Origin: Trichosphaerium sp. ATCC 40318
Lineage: Eukaryota; Discosea; Flabellinia; Trichosidae
Length of the DNA stretch: 29,064 nt
Direction of reading: 5' to 3'
Assembly: GCA_038496445.1 (NCBI GenBank)
Contig: JALMLS010000454.1
Coordinates: forward strand, 1-29,064
Below the pieces are notes generated by a model that saw only the letters and a program-made list of their open reading frames with translations, had not been told where the DNA came from and made no database searches. Of this stretch, positions 9,170-18,837 are shown one piece after another. The translations under genes were made by a program, and so were the position numbers. Position 1 is the first letter of the stretch. Each line of letters begins with the position of its first letter.

Positions 9170-9754
9170 CTGAACAACAAAATGTAATTAAAAATCCATT
9201 GTAAAGGACATTGTGCTTGAATAAATATACCTTCAATGGTAAACAACGCCGTCAGTAGTTTTATTTTCAAAAAAATAAGCCAAACGAGGTATTTAATCAC
9301 ATTTAATTGATCATTTTTTGATGTCACAACTTCAGTACAGTCAATGATTTACGAAAGACTTCAAATTTTCAGCCATTTAAGCCTTGTAGGTGACCAACTA
9401 TATTGAATCGCTCATACTACTCCGCATCTTTGCCGGCATTGGTCTAAACCACTATAGCCATGCAATGCCAACGCGCTATGATAAATTTTGTGCTCTTGTT
9501 TGGCATATGGCTCCGATGCGTACAGAGACTGTGATATAGATGTATGTTGGCGACTTCCGAAACCCTAGTGGTCAGCGTGGCGGGTGAGAAAGAGCGTGGC
9601 AGTTTTTTTAGCTCAAAATGGTTAATTTTCACTGAAAAATAACTTATTTCACGTGTACTCGAGACAACGCGGTCTCGTTCTCAAATTACTCGTGAATACG
9701 TTTGTATCGACTTGCAAACATAATCTTTCAACACCAAAGACCAAAACAACAACA
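9170..9754. other. Intergenic region upstream of the secreted-protein gene
   Basis: I see no gene here. A CACGTG hexamer is at 9650-9655. Open frames on the - strand (9444-9632, 9649-9840) have no family resemblance and overlap the promoter or the start of the next gene. Confidence 0.5.
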
Positions 9755-10422
9755 ATGACGCAACAACTTGTAATCGAAACACTTCTAGTAGTAATCTGTA
9801 TTCTTGCATGTGTGCATGGATCCGAGCAAGGATTCAGCACTTCACGTCCATCTATACCTGTGTGTGAAGGTGATACTATCGCTCACGAGATCTACACAGT
9901 GTCAAGAACTGGCGGAAATGGCAATGGTATCTCCGATACTATTGTGTACAACATGGGATTCTACAATGACCCAAGGATCATTGGACGTCTTACTTTTGGT
10001 GACGCTAGTGCAGGCTGTTCTTCATCCACAACTGATGTTTGTTGCAATGCTGAACAATCTATTTGCCTCAGACCCGTATGTAACTTATATAATTCTTGGT
10101 GGGCTGACTCGCTTTTCAATAGCATGCCTCTGCACCTTATCTCGCCTTTGCCATTCCAACGAACACTACAACATGTACTGTTTATCATTACGAAACAGAT
10201 TCATTCACAAGCACTCGTGGATTATTGTTTGCAACTGATGACGGTGTATGTCTTTTTTTTTTTTTTTTGACATTGCAGTTTGTAACCTCTCTTTAGAATA
10301 CTGGATGTAACGTTAACGGTGGATGGCCCTGCTTCATGATTGGTAGTTCAGATATCCAACCAATACCTATGGGCACTTATAGTAACTACGTCATAGACTG
10401 CATCAAACCGTGTTCTTCATAG
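9755..10422 (+). CDS. Small secreted cysteine-containing protein, three exons
   Basis: The ATG at 9755 starts a clear signal peptide: MTQQ, then a hydrophobic core LVIETLLVVICILACVHG, with likely cleavage near residue 22. Exons 9755-10075, 10123-10245 and 10297-10422 join in frame at two GTATGT donors (introns of 47 and 51 nt; the second has a long T tract) and give 189 aa. The mature part has about ten cysteines, including a CC pair (DVCCNAEQSICLRP), and Ser/Thr/Gly-rich stretches. The C-terminal half reads NTGCNVNGGWPCFMIGSS and ends IKPCSS. An even cysteine count and the secretion signal suggest a disulfide-bonded extracellular protein. The family is not recognised. Reading through the first donor gives an unspliced variant of similar length, but the spliced form is the one with a coherent C-terminus. 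Confidence 0.7.
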
Positions 10423-10621
10423 ACAAATAAATGCCAAACTCATGGTTCCCTAAGTTCTGACTGTATGTATTCTTTCAAAAAAATGTCATTGTCACATCAC
10501 CTCGTGTTACTTTTTGTTTCTGGTTCAGTAGTATCTATTAATGCACAACGATTGAAGGCAAGTTAATTTCTTTTATTATTGGTTTCTGTTTCCTTAAACT
10601 GGTGAACTGGTAAATGACCGT
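10423..10621. other. Spacer with a short signal-peptide-like ORF
   Basis: A 27-codon frame at 10483-10566 begins MSLSHHLVLLFVSGSVVSIN and stops soon after. It looks like a signal peptide with no mature part. It may be the remains of a duplicated secreted-protein gene or chance. Confidence 0.2.
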
Positions 10622-10800
10622 CTATTCTTCAACCTTTTTGCCATTTTTATAATACATTGCACTTCTAGTTCACCGTTATAATACCAACACTTATACTCTC
10701 CATGCCGCTCGTCGTTTATGTAAAAACAATGCTCATTTAATGAACCGTCTTCGTACCACCTTTACTTTACTTTTATTTGTCTACGCGCCGGGACTGACCC
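10622..10800 (-). pseudogene. Relic of a MORN-repeat gene (C-terminal end)
   Basis: On the - strand, 10765 down to about 10655 reads RWYEDGSLNEHCFYINDERH then GEYKCWYYNGELEVQ, which is two typical repeats of the MORN family found at 7246 and 25718. A one-base shift near 10650 is then needed to continue into YYKNGKKVEE and a stop at 10622-10624, matching the end of the 7246 protein (CYKNGEVQ). Upstream (10766-10810) only a blurred KNGS piece remains and no start exists. It is a decayed third family member, opposite in strand to the 7246 gene. Confidence 0.75.
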
Positions 10801-12003
10801 ATTCTTACGCAAGCCTACATTGGCGCTCACTAATTTGGATTGTTTTCGTCTTCTTCGAAAAAACAGTCTAAGAATAGATCACATTGTAAATTACTGTTAT
10901 TGGTGTTTTAGGCATCCTGTAAACAACATGTCACAGCTTCAGGAATATGTTTTTCGTTCAACGTGTTGCACTTTCCTTTTGGCTGTACCATGTGATTTTT
11001 AATTCGCATTGTGTTGGCGTGCTGTGTAATTAATAGCAATTATCATAAGCTGTTAATGTAGCATCCTGAAGGTTACATAGAGGCTAATTTAACGGAATAT
11101 TGGAGAACTCTAATTGAAGTGTTTATCTTTGCTTGTATTGGTTGGAATATCCCTATAAAATTAGAATAAAATAAGAAAAACTGTATAATCCGGTTTGTGC
11201 ACAGCCACAATGCTTGTAATCCAGGTTTGTTCAATAATGGCCGATGTGCTAGTTTAAAGGTTATGCACTATTTCCAAGCCCATTGAGATGCAAACGCTCA
11301 AACGCGAAACAAAGGCGATTGTTTCACGAATACACGCTAACCCCTTTTTGTATACTCCTACTCATGTCTAGCACATGGGCATACTTTAATTGGGGACTGT
11401 TCACGTGGCCTATTATTGACTAACCCTGAATGATTGTTTCTCAGTTCCAAATGATTTTGATGTACCACATCCTATCAATCGTATAAAAAGACCAGTTGCA
11501 TTCAAATTGTAGTACTCTTCAATAACATCTACATCCCATACTAGTTTCTTATCAAGCACACATACAAAGCTAAACATTAGTTGAGTACTATAATAGTATT
11601 GTCAGGAATCTTAAAAGGTCATACTTTCCAGATATATTTTTTGAAGTTGATGCAACAATAGTCACGTGTTTAAAAGGTTGATGATGTACGGTGATACATA
11701 TTGAACTTTGATCGCTTTAATATACTACAGTAAAGACATTAGCACTATTTGTTGATAAATCAATAAGATCAGAGCGAATTCCTATCTCACAAACTCAAAA
11801 AGCCCTTGTCGTTTAGCGTTACTACGCCAAAAAGTCGTTTTCGTACCGTAGATTCTCCATTTCCATCAATAACATCCATACAGCTTATGATTGGTAGACA
11901 GCATACGAGGGCTACTACATCACGTTAGTAATAGCGTACGAGGAGTTAAGTAAATTATTGACGTACCTAAACACGCAGCGCACCTGTTATTACACCAATG
12001 ATC
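10801..12003. other. Gene-poor region with one exon-like fragment
   Basis: I see mostly non-coding AT-rich DNA up to the retrotransposon target site. At 11062-11169 a frame following a plausible acceptor (ctgttaatgtag) reads HPEGYIEANLTEYWRTLIEV and ends IPIKLE at a TAA. Its composition looks protein-like but no partner exon is evident. The frame 10820-11002 shows no family signature. Confidence 0.3.
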
Positions 12004-12008
12004 TTCTG
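12004..12008. repeat. Target-site duplication, left copy (TTCTG)
   Basis: TTCTG directly precedes the 5' LTR and is repeated at 18717-18721 directly after the 3' LTR. A 5-bp duplication is usual for Ty3/gypsy integrases. Confidence 0.9.
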
Positions 12009-12386
12009 TGTCATATACATGCGTCACGTGATCACTTAGATAGCTTACACCTATATATTCATGGCTTATTGGTTATTGTTCTGTGAATACTTCACGCTCC
12101 AACTCTTTCCTTATTCGCTAATTCTAGGTTCTTGTATTTTACTAATCGTTCACATATTGGCTCCGTGATGCTTCGTGTAGACTATGTAAACCATTATCGA
12201 TGCCTATAGTCTATTGGGATGTTATTATCACGAAACTTGTTCACGAAGCCACTCGAAGTCTATTCAGGATGTTTCACACGCCACGAGATACACTCTCTTA
12301 CTAGAAACGCTCATAAAAGACCTTGTAACACGTTCATGTAATAAACAGATTTAACTACTTACACAAGCGTTACAACATCTCTTACA
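12009..12386 (+). repeat. 5' LTR, 378 bp
   Basis: Starts TGTCAT and ends CTTACA. It contains a TATA-like ctatatattc at 12051-12060, a CACGTG inside gcgtcacgtgatcac near 12022, and AATAAA at 12340-12345, which could be the U3 promoter and the poly(A) signal. It appears identical to 18339-18716. Confidence 0.95.
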
Positions 12387-12614
12387 TTGGCGACACGATC
12401 ATTATTTTTATACCTTTGCGTCTCCTCCCGAGACACATTTCTTTCACAAACTACTCACGCACTTTGCTTGGTGTGGGAGAATCTATACGTCGTAATCGTA
12501 GCTCTGTCAAAATACTTGTGGGCTGGTAGAAAACGCCCTCCATAACAGCTACGTCATTACTGCTTTACGTTCAACGTCTCTTTTCGAAGCTTTCCTTTAT
12601 CACACATTCACACA
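12387..12614 (+). other. 5' untranslated leader of the retrotransposon
   Basis: 228 bases lie between the LTR and the Gag-Pol ATG. They include the primer-binding site and, at 12470-12482, the 13-mer ggtgtgggagaat, an exact copy of the polypurine tract region next to the 3' LTR (18327-18339). No other coding potential is seen. Confidence 0.6.
12388..12400 (+). promoter_or_regulatory. Putative primer-binding site
   Basis: TGGCGACACGATC begins one base after the 5' LTR. TGG is the complement of a tRNA CCA end, so a tRNA with a 3' end of GATCGTGTCGCCA would be the primer. I cannot name that tRNA from this window. Confidence 0.6.
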
Positions 12615-15600
12615 ATGTCAGGCACTCCGGTTACCGAATTGGAAAAACAGATTAAAGCTCTACAAGCTGAAGTTATCGAAGCCAAACGAAGGGAATCCCA
12701 TACCTTCTCCACAACTGCTTTTTCTCTCCCTTCAAATATTACACCTCGTTCGGCGGATAGAAGACAACGTCTACAAACGACCACGACTCTTCGAGCTCCT
12801 CCGATGCCTAATATTTCACAAGAAGTTATTGCGAAAATACAAAGATCCGCATTAAAGCAGGCGCGTGAAGAAATCGGCGACCTGGAAACAGATGCTACAG
12901 ATGTCGAAAGAACAGACCACGCCGAGAACGTTGAACGGAAAACTCGTACCTATTTCATGATGCAATTTCAAAAGTTCTTCAAACAAAAACAATTGGAACT
13001 GATTCAGTCTCAAAACTTCGAGGCTGTTGAAACCGATTTGGATGCTGATGCTGTCGAGGATAGTATAACTGGCGATGGTAATGGCACCGAGCCTGCACCG
13101 ATACAAACACATCCTTCCTTCATCCCTATGATGTCCAACCTGGAGCAAGACTTCACTTCTTTCTCGGGTTCTGCTGATGAGAACGTTCACATCTGGATTC
13201 AAGATGTTCGTACTCGTTGTTCTAAATTATTCATGCATGATGCTATGTGCGTGGCGTTTATTGAAGACCATCTAACGTCCCACGCTAAACTTTGGTATCA
13301 AGGATATGTCCGTGGGAAAGAAGTAACAGCGGATCAACTATTGGCGGCTCTTAAACATTTCTACAGCAGCACTGGTGAAGCAAGGAAGTTCCGTCAACTA
13401 TTCAAGCGCTTCTATCAGGGGAATCTTTCAGTTCGAGACTACGCTGCATCCAAATCTGCGAAAGCTGCCTACGCTCACCTTCCCCTAGATGGATATTCAC
13501 AGATCGAGTCCTTCACCGACAACCTCAGAGAAGATATTCAGACTCAATTATATTGCAGTGCTTTTGGTTGCGAATTCGACACTTGGGATAGTGCAGTCAA
13601 GGCCGCTATCCGTATAGAAGAAGGCCTTGAACGTATCAGCAGAAACAAGAAGCGGATACAAAGAAACAGAGGACCTACAAACACTCCAAAACCGGCGAAG
13701 CAAACAAAAACCGGTTCGAACTCCTCAAAACCTACAACTCGTTTCACGATGGATCAGAAGAAAGATAAATCCAAATGTCCAGATCCTAACAACGAGTATA
13801 TGAACAAATGGTGTGATAATCATGGTTATTGGTGTGCTCACACAACGGATAAATGTCGTAAGAAACCACCAACGACCACTCTCAACTCCATCAAGACGCC
13901 TCAACAGATTGACACCGAACCGAAGCGAAAACCTCCAACGCGACCGATGGATTACGATATTCAAGCTGGGATGCCTCGTTTCGACTCTCCTCTCTCGCAA
14001 GATCATCCTACAAATTTTGACTTGCGTTCTAAGGCAGTTATCACCGAGATAATGCCTCCTGGCCAAAATTACGTGGAAATACGACTCAACGGTACTCCTA
14101 TTACCGCTCTTGTCGACACTGGCGCTGATAGATCGGTTATCTTGGCATGCGCTCTCAATCTGATCAACCCTCCGTATTCTCTCGAGGATGCTAATGTGAC
14201 TGGCACAGTAGCATCAGGTGGTACTGTTCAATTCAACCACCAGACCTCTCCTCTCCAACTCTCGCTGGCTCCCAACATTGTAGTCAACGCCTCCTTCCTC
14301 GTTGCAGATGAATTAAGTGATATCTGTATTCTTGGCAACGATATCTTGCGACAACACAACATTGGAATCTTTCCTCAACGCAGTATCCTACTGGTCAATG
14401 ACCATTTTGAAATTCCTTTAATTAACAAACCTTACGTTCCAGAGAACAGTTTAAAGCAATCAGTGCTGAAAGCTGAAGATGATGTGGTGGTGTATCCGAA
14501 GGAAACAGTGGTGTTGGCTCTAACTACAAACGTCACCCAAGGGATCACTGGAGTTGCGAACCTCTCCAAACGCCTGCAACTTGAGGGATTGGCTGGAGCC
14601 TGTGTTTTAAACACTGTCGATAAACGGAGAGCTTATTTGCAAGCCACCAACTTATCGAATCGCTCTATCTACCTTCAAGCAGGTCAAAGAGTTGGGCTCT
14701 TCAAACCTTTGCGAGCGACTACACAGATTAGTTGCCTCTCTTCTCAATTCCCTGAAGATTCATCAGATGCGTCGGTGGATCCAGTGAATTCCTCTTTCGT
14801 TAGTTCAGTTGACATAGGCAAGTCAGCTGACTCCTTGAAAGATGAACCAGCTATTGGTTTAGATTCTGAAGAAGCGTCAGTTTCTAAAGGATCTAAGTTC
14901 AATTCTGTGAAATCTGAATTGGTTGGCTCTGACGCACCCTCTGACTCTGTAACTGCAGAAGCTGGTTGCAATGATTCAGATCTTCCTGTTCCTTCTGAAG
15001 AAGATCGACAGCTTATTCTAAAGTTGTTCAATCTTGCGGATAGCTCATTGACAGCTGAGCAGTTACAACGTGCAACCAACCTCCTCGCCAAATATCTGGA
15101 TCGCTTTGAAGAAGAAATCGAAGCTCCACGACAAACTCAGGTCAAGCTTAAGATCGATACTGGCGATGCAAACCCAAAAGGACAGCCACCTAGACGTTTC
15201 CCTCCGAAGTACAGAGAATTTATCGAAGAATTCATCAACTCCTACAAAAAACGTGGCTTGATCCGACCTTCAACCTCTCCTTGGGCTGCTCCTATCGTTG
15301 TTGTACCCAAGTCAAATGGCAAGCTGAGATTCTGTATCGACTACAGACAGCTTAACGGTGTCACAAAGCGTGATGTCTACCCCTTACCACGAATCGACGA
15401 TGCCCTCGATGCTCTTTCTGGTTCAACTCTCTTCTCTACGATGGATGCCACTTCTGGATTTCATCAACTCGAGATGGATCCAGAATCAATTGAGAAAACC
15501 GCTTTCATCGATCAGACTGGTCTCTATGAATGGTTAGTAATGCCATTCGGGCTTACTAACGCCCCTCCTACTTGGCAAAGATACATGAACTTGGTCCTTG

Positions 15601-18311
15601 CTGGTCTCACTTGGAAGATGTGCTTAGTTTACATGGATGACGTGATCGTACCTTCTGTAACCTTTGAACAACATCTTGTCCGCCTAGAAGCGGTATTAAA
15701 GCGTTTTAGATATTACAACGTCACACTTAAACCTTCCAAATGCCACTTCTTTAAAACCTCTGTCGACTATCTAGGTTATGTCGTTTCGCAAAAAGGCATA
15801 TCTCCAAATCCTTCGAAGATCGAATCAGTCATCAACACGAAGGCTCCAAAGGAACCTAAAGACATACAACAATTCTTGGGATTGGTCAACTACTACGCAC
15901 AGTTCGTTCCCAAGCTCGCTTCCAAAGCAGCACCTCTTCGTGCTTTATTGAAGAAAGGTGTCGAATGGCAATGGACTAACAAGGAGATCGAATCTTTTGA
16001 GTCTATCAAACATGCCCTCACATCTACACCTTGTCTGGCTTATCCTGACTTTTCTCTCCCTTTCGAATTACATACAGACGCTTCTGATTACGGTATTGGC
16101 GCAGCTTTGGTACAAAAGGACAAAGACGGCGTAGAGAAAGTTATAAGTTACTATAGCAGATCTCTTAACACTGCCGAACAAAACTATCACACTACTATGA
16201 AAGAAGTTTTGGCGATCGTGGCTGCTGTTAAGAAGTTTAGAGTTTACCTGCTATCTCAACATTTTACTGTCTACTCAGACCACTCAGCGTTACAGTGGTT
16301 CTACAGACACAAGAATCCTGATTCGAAGATGGTTCGTTGGTCCATTTTCTTATCTCAATACAACTATACTGTCAAACATAGAGCGGGTAAGAAGAACTCA
16401 GATGCCGACGCTCTATCTTGCTCACCTATCGTACAAAATCCTGGTAAAGCTATCTACACTACCAGAATCAAATCCTTCACTATTCCTAAAGAGCCTATGC
16501 TGAAGACTTTCTATGCTCAAAGACAAGACCCAGATCTTCGCTTGTTGATAGAATTTATGCAATCTCCTAAAGCTTTTATTGGTTATGATAAGTACGAAAG
16601 ACTTAAGAAACAAGCCCAGAGTCTTTTTCTCGATGAGAATGGCATATTAAGACGACGATGGTGCCCTTCTAAAGCTCAATTAGCTGATACTGCAGAACGA
16701 GTACAGTTAGTTGTGCCACACTCTCTCAGGCACGACATTTTATCTTCTATGCATGATGATCCACTCTCAGGACATTTAGGCATTGACAAGACGTATCTTC
16801 GGTTACTACAGAAGTATTGGTGGCCTGGTGTTAAAAGAGATGTCTCATATTGGATTAAGTCCTGCAACCTGTGCCAAACAGGTAAAGTCAAACGTCAAGC
16901 TAAGGCTGGAGCACCTATGGGAACTGTCACCTCTTCTTTCCCTTTTCAGGTTATAGCTGCTGATCTTATCACTGCTCTACCTGAAACTAAGCATGGCAAC
17001 AAGAATATATTATGTGTGGTAGATTATTTCACTCGTTTCGCGATAGTAGCACCTTTGCCAGATAAGAAGTCATCAACAGTTGCACGTGTCCTTTATGAAC
17101 GTGTCATCACTCAATATGGCGCTCCACAAATATTCTTGTCTGATCAAGGCGGTGAGTTCGTTAAACATGTGCAAGAATTATTGGAGATTATCAATGTTGA
17201 CAAGCGAAGGACGTCGGCCTATCACCCACAATGTGATGGCCTAGTAGAACGTTTCAACTCTACTTTAATACAAACAGTCAAGATGTATTGCAATGAAGAT
17301 CAAAACGATTGGGACGACTATTTACCAGCTGCCACGTTTGCATACAACACAGCAGTACACGCTGAACTCAAAGAAACTCCTTTTTATCTATTACATGGGT
17401 TCAGACCAGTACAACCTTTGGATCAAGCACTTGGCGTATTACCTGTCTCAAAGATACATAGTCAGTACCTCAAAAAGGTTGCTAAAACTCTTAAAACTGC
17501 TAGACACAACGCAGTTGAGGCAAGGAGATTGGCCCACGAGAAACAAGCCAAAAGATATAACGAAAAACGGAAATCAACTTCGTTCAAGGTTGGTGACAAG
17601 GTTATCAAGTATATAGATAAACCTTTCGATTATGGTCAACCAAAAAAGCTTTCATTCGCCTATGATGGTCCTTACACGGTTGTTAAAGTCCTCAGTCCTA
17701 TTACGTACCTGCTCAATGACTGGAACGGTGACTTATTAGAATCTGCGTACCATGTGACGAAGTTGCTACCTTACCATGACCCTGCAAATCGATTATACAA
17801 TGAAGTATTGGACGATGATGATGTATTGGCTGTTCAAGATGATGATGTTGTTATTCAAGATGATACAAATATTCCAGTTAATACAGATGTTTCCACAGAT
17901 GCTTCTGTCGATAATACAAATGTTTCAAGTTCAGACAATCTAGTCCAATTTGAACAACCTTCCGACGGATTAACCTTCCTGCCTGCTATTCCTATTGCTC
18001 CCAGATCTAGATCTACTCGTAGTCGTAGCAGAAATATGGGTTCCTCTTTCAAAATGGCGCTCCATGATATGTTGGCAGATACTCTCAAACGACGAACAGA
18101 AAACAGGTTTACACACAAAGTTTTTATTCAGTACCACAAATCACTCATGGATCTCTTAACATCAGAACACTCACCTTTTGTTACTAGTTTTGATAGAAAA
18201 GAACATTTTCGTGTTCAGTTACAAAGTGTAGATAAGGCTTCAGATTTTATCTTATTTCTAAAGGTCCTGGTCGATCACTTTCATGATGTCTTCAAATACG
18301 AGCTCAAATAG
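12615..18311 (+). CDS. Gag-Pol polyprotein of a Ty3/gypsy retrotransposon, 1898 aa
   Basis: A single ORF starts at ATG 12615. Residues about 180-340 form a retrotransposon Gag domain. Residues 388-414 hold an atypical Cys/His cluster (KWCDNHGYWCAHTTDKCR) in place of a canonical zinc knuckle. The aspartic protease has DTGA at 501-504. A Ser/Asp/Glu-rich spacer follows (about 700-800). The reverse transcriptase (about 870-1040) has YMDD at 1006-1009. RNase H starts at HTDAS (1153). The integrase has its HHCC finger (H1380, H1387, C1417, C1420) and the catalytic triad D1450, D1510, E1545, the last pair 35 apart. A C-terminal tail of about 190 residues carries acidic DDDD stretches, an SRSRSTRSRSR basic patch and a helical end, with no recognisable chromodomain. 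All catalytic residues are present, so the copy looks autonomous. There is no gag/pol frameshift or internal stop. Confidence 0.95.
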   Translation: MSGTPVTELEKQIKALQAEVIEAKRRESHTFSTTAFSLPSNITPRSADRRQRLQTTTTLRAPPMPNISQEVIAKIQRSALKQAREEIGDLETDATDVERTDHAENVERKTRTYFMMQFQKFFKQKQLELIQSQNFEAVETDLDADAVEDSITGDGNGTEPAPIQTHPSFIPMMSNLEQDFTSFSGSADENVHIWIQDVRTRCSKLFMHDAMCVAFIEDHLTSHAKLWYQGYVRGKEVTADQLLAALKHFYSSTGEARKFRQLFKRFYQGNLSVRDYAASKSAKAAYAHLPLDGYSQIESFTDNLREDIQTQLYCSAFGCEFDTWDSAVKAAIRIEEGLERISRNKKRIQRNRGPTNTPKPAKQTKTGSNSSKPTTRFTMDQKKDKSKCPDPNNEYMNKWCDNHGYWCAHTTDKCRKKPPTTTLNSIKTPQQIDTEPKRKPPTRPMDYDIQAGMPRFDSPLSQDHPTNFDLRSKAVITEIMPPGQNYVEIRLNGTPITALVDTGADRSVILACALNLINPPYSLEDANVTGTVASGGTVQFNHQTSPLQLSLAPNIVVNASFLVADELSDICILGNDILRQHNIGIFPQRSILLVNDHFEIPLINKPYVPENSLKQSVLKAEDDVVVYPKETVVLALTTNVTQGITGVANLSKRLQLEGLAGACVLNTVDKRRAYLQATNLSNRSIYLQAGQRVGLFKPLRATTQISCLSSQFPEDSSDASVDPVNSSFVSSVDIGKSADSLKDEPAIGLDSEEASVSKGSKFNSVKSELVGSDAPSDSVTAEAGCNDSDLPVPSEEDRQLILKLFNLADSSLTAEQLQRATNLLAKYLDRFEEEIEAPRQTQVKLKIDTGDANPKGQPPRRFPPKYREFIEEFINSYKKRGLIRPSTSPWAAPIVVVPKSNGKLRFCIDYRQLNGVTKRDVYPLPRIDDALDALSGSTLFSTMDATSGFHQLEMDPESIEKTAFIDQTGLYEWLVMPFGLTNAPPTWQRYMNLVLAGLTWKMCLVYMDDVIVPSVTFEQHLVRLEAVLKRFRYYNVTLKPSKCHFFKTSVDYLGYVVSQKGISPNPSKIESVINTKAPKEPKDIQQFLGLVNYYAQFVPKLASKAAPLRALLKKGVEWQWTNKEIESFESIKHALTSTPCLAYPDFSLPFELHTDASDYGIGAALVQKDKDGVEKVISYYSRSLNTAEQNYHTTMKEVLAIVAAVKKFRVYLLSQHFTVYSDHSALQWFYRHKNPDSKMVRWSIFLSQYNYTVKHRAGKKNSDADALSCSPIVQNPGKAIYTTRIKSFTIPKEPMLKTFYAQRQDPDLRLLIEFMQSPKAFIGYDKYERLKKQAQSLFLDENGILRRRWCPSKAQLADTAERVQLVVPHSLRHDILSSMHDDPLSGHLGIDKTYLRLLQKYWWPGVKRDVSYWIKSCNLCQTGKVKRQAKAGAPMGTVTSSFPFQVIAADLITALPETKHGNKNILCVVDYFTRFAIVAPLPDKKSSTVARVLYERVITQYGAPQIFLSDQGGEFVKHVQELLEIINVDKRRTSAYHPQCDGLVERFNSTLIQTVKMYCNEDQNDWDDYLPAATFAYNTAVHAELKETPFYLLHGFRPVQPLDQALGVLPVSKIHSQYLKKVAKTLKTARHNAVEARRLAHEKQAKRYNEKRKSTSFKVGDKVIKYIDKPFDYGQPKKLSFAYDGPYTVVKVLSPITYLLNDWNGDLLESAYHVTKLLPYHDPANRLYNEVLDDDDVLAVQDDDVVIQDDTNIPVNTDVSTDASVDNTNVSSSDNLVQFEQPSDGLTFLPAIPIAPRSRSTRSRSRNMGSSFKMALHDMLADTLKRRTENRFTHKVFIQYHKSLMDLLTSEHSPFVTSFDRKEHFRVQLQSVDKASDFILFLKVLVDHFHDVFKYELK

Positions 18312-18326
18312 ATGTTATCTCGCTCT

Positions 18327-18338
18327 GGTGTGGGAGAA
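18327..18338 (+). promoter_or_regulatory. Polypurine tract
   Basis: ggtgtgggagaa abuts the TGTCAT start of the 3' LTR, the position where plus-strand DNA synthesis begins in LTR elements. Confidence 0.7.
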
Positions 18339-18716
18339 TGTCATATACATGCGTCACGTGATCACTTAGATAGCTTACACCTATATATTCATGGCTTATT
18401 GGTTATTGTTCTGTGAATACTTCACGCTCCAACTCTTTCCTTATTCGCTAATTCTAGGTTCTTGTATTTTACTAATCGTTCACATATTGGCTCCGTGATG
18501 CTTCGTGTAGACTATGTAAACCATTATCGATGCCTATAGTCTATTGGGATGTTATTATCACGAAACTTGTTCACGAAGCCACTCGAAGTCTATTCAGGAT
18601 GTTTCACACGCCACGAGATACACTCTCTTACTAGAAACGCTCATAAAAGACCTTGTAACACGTTCATGTAATAAACAGATTTAACTACTTACACAAGCGT
18701 TACAACATCTCTTACA
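18339..18716 (+). repeat. 3' LTR, 378 bp
   Basis: Appears identical by eye to 12009-12386, followed by the target duplication TTCTG at 18717-18721. Confidence 0.95.
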
Positions 18717-18721
18717 TTCTG
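18717..18721. repeat. Target-site duplication, right copy (TTCTG)
   Basis: Matches 12004-12008. Confidence 0.9.
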
Positions 18722-18837
18722 AAGAAGGCATGGGTGCTGTGGTACCAAAGAAGCGTGTTTTAAGTATGGGAAGAAAATCAAAAAGTTAAGGTGACTTGCC
18801 AAAAAAGTAGAAAACGGTTTAGGAACTTTAACGTACA

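Larger units (their letters stand above)
12009..18716 (+). mobile_element. Complete Ty3/gypsy LTR retrotransposon, 6708 bp
   Basis: The element has two 378-bp LTRs beginning TGTCAT and ending TTACA, a primer-binding site directly after the 5' LTR and a purine-rich tract directly before the 3' LTR. It has one uninterrupted Gag-Pol ORF and 5-bp target duplications. The domain order protease, reverse transcriptase, RNase H, integrase is that of Ty3/gypsy (Metaviridae). Reading the two LTRs side by side I find no difference, so the insertion should be very recent. There is no envelope gene and no clear chromodomain. Confidence 0.95.

Noticed and set aside
18722-18784. Possible C-terminal exon GAVVPKKRVLSMGRKSKS right after the retrotransposon
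   Set aside because: It has a stop and a basic composition, but removing the element gives no matching upstream frame and two frames are equally open.
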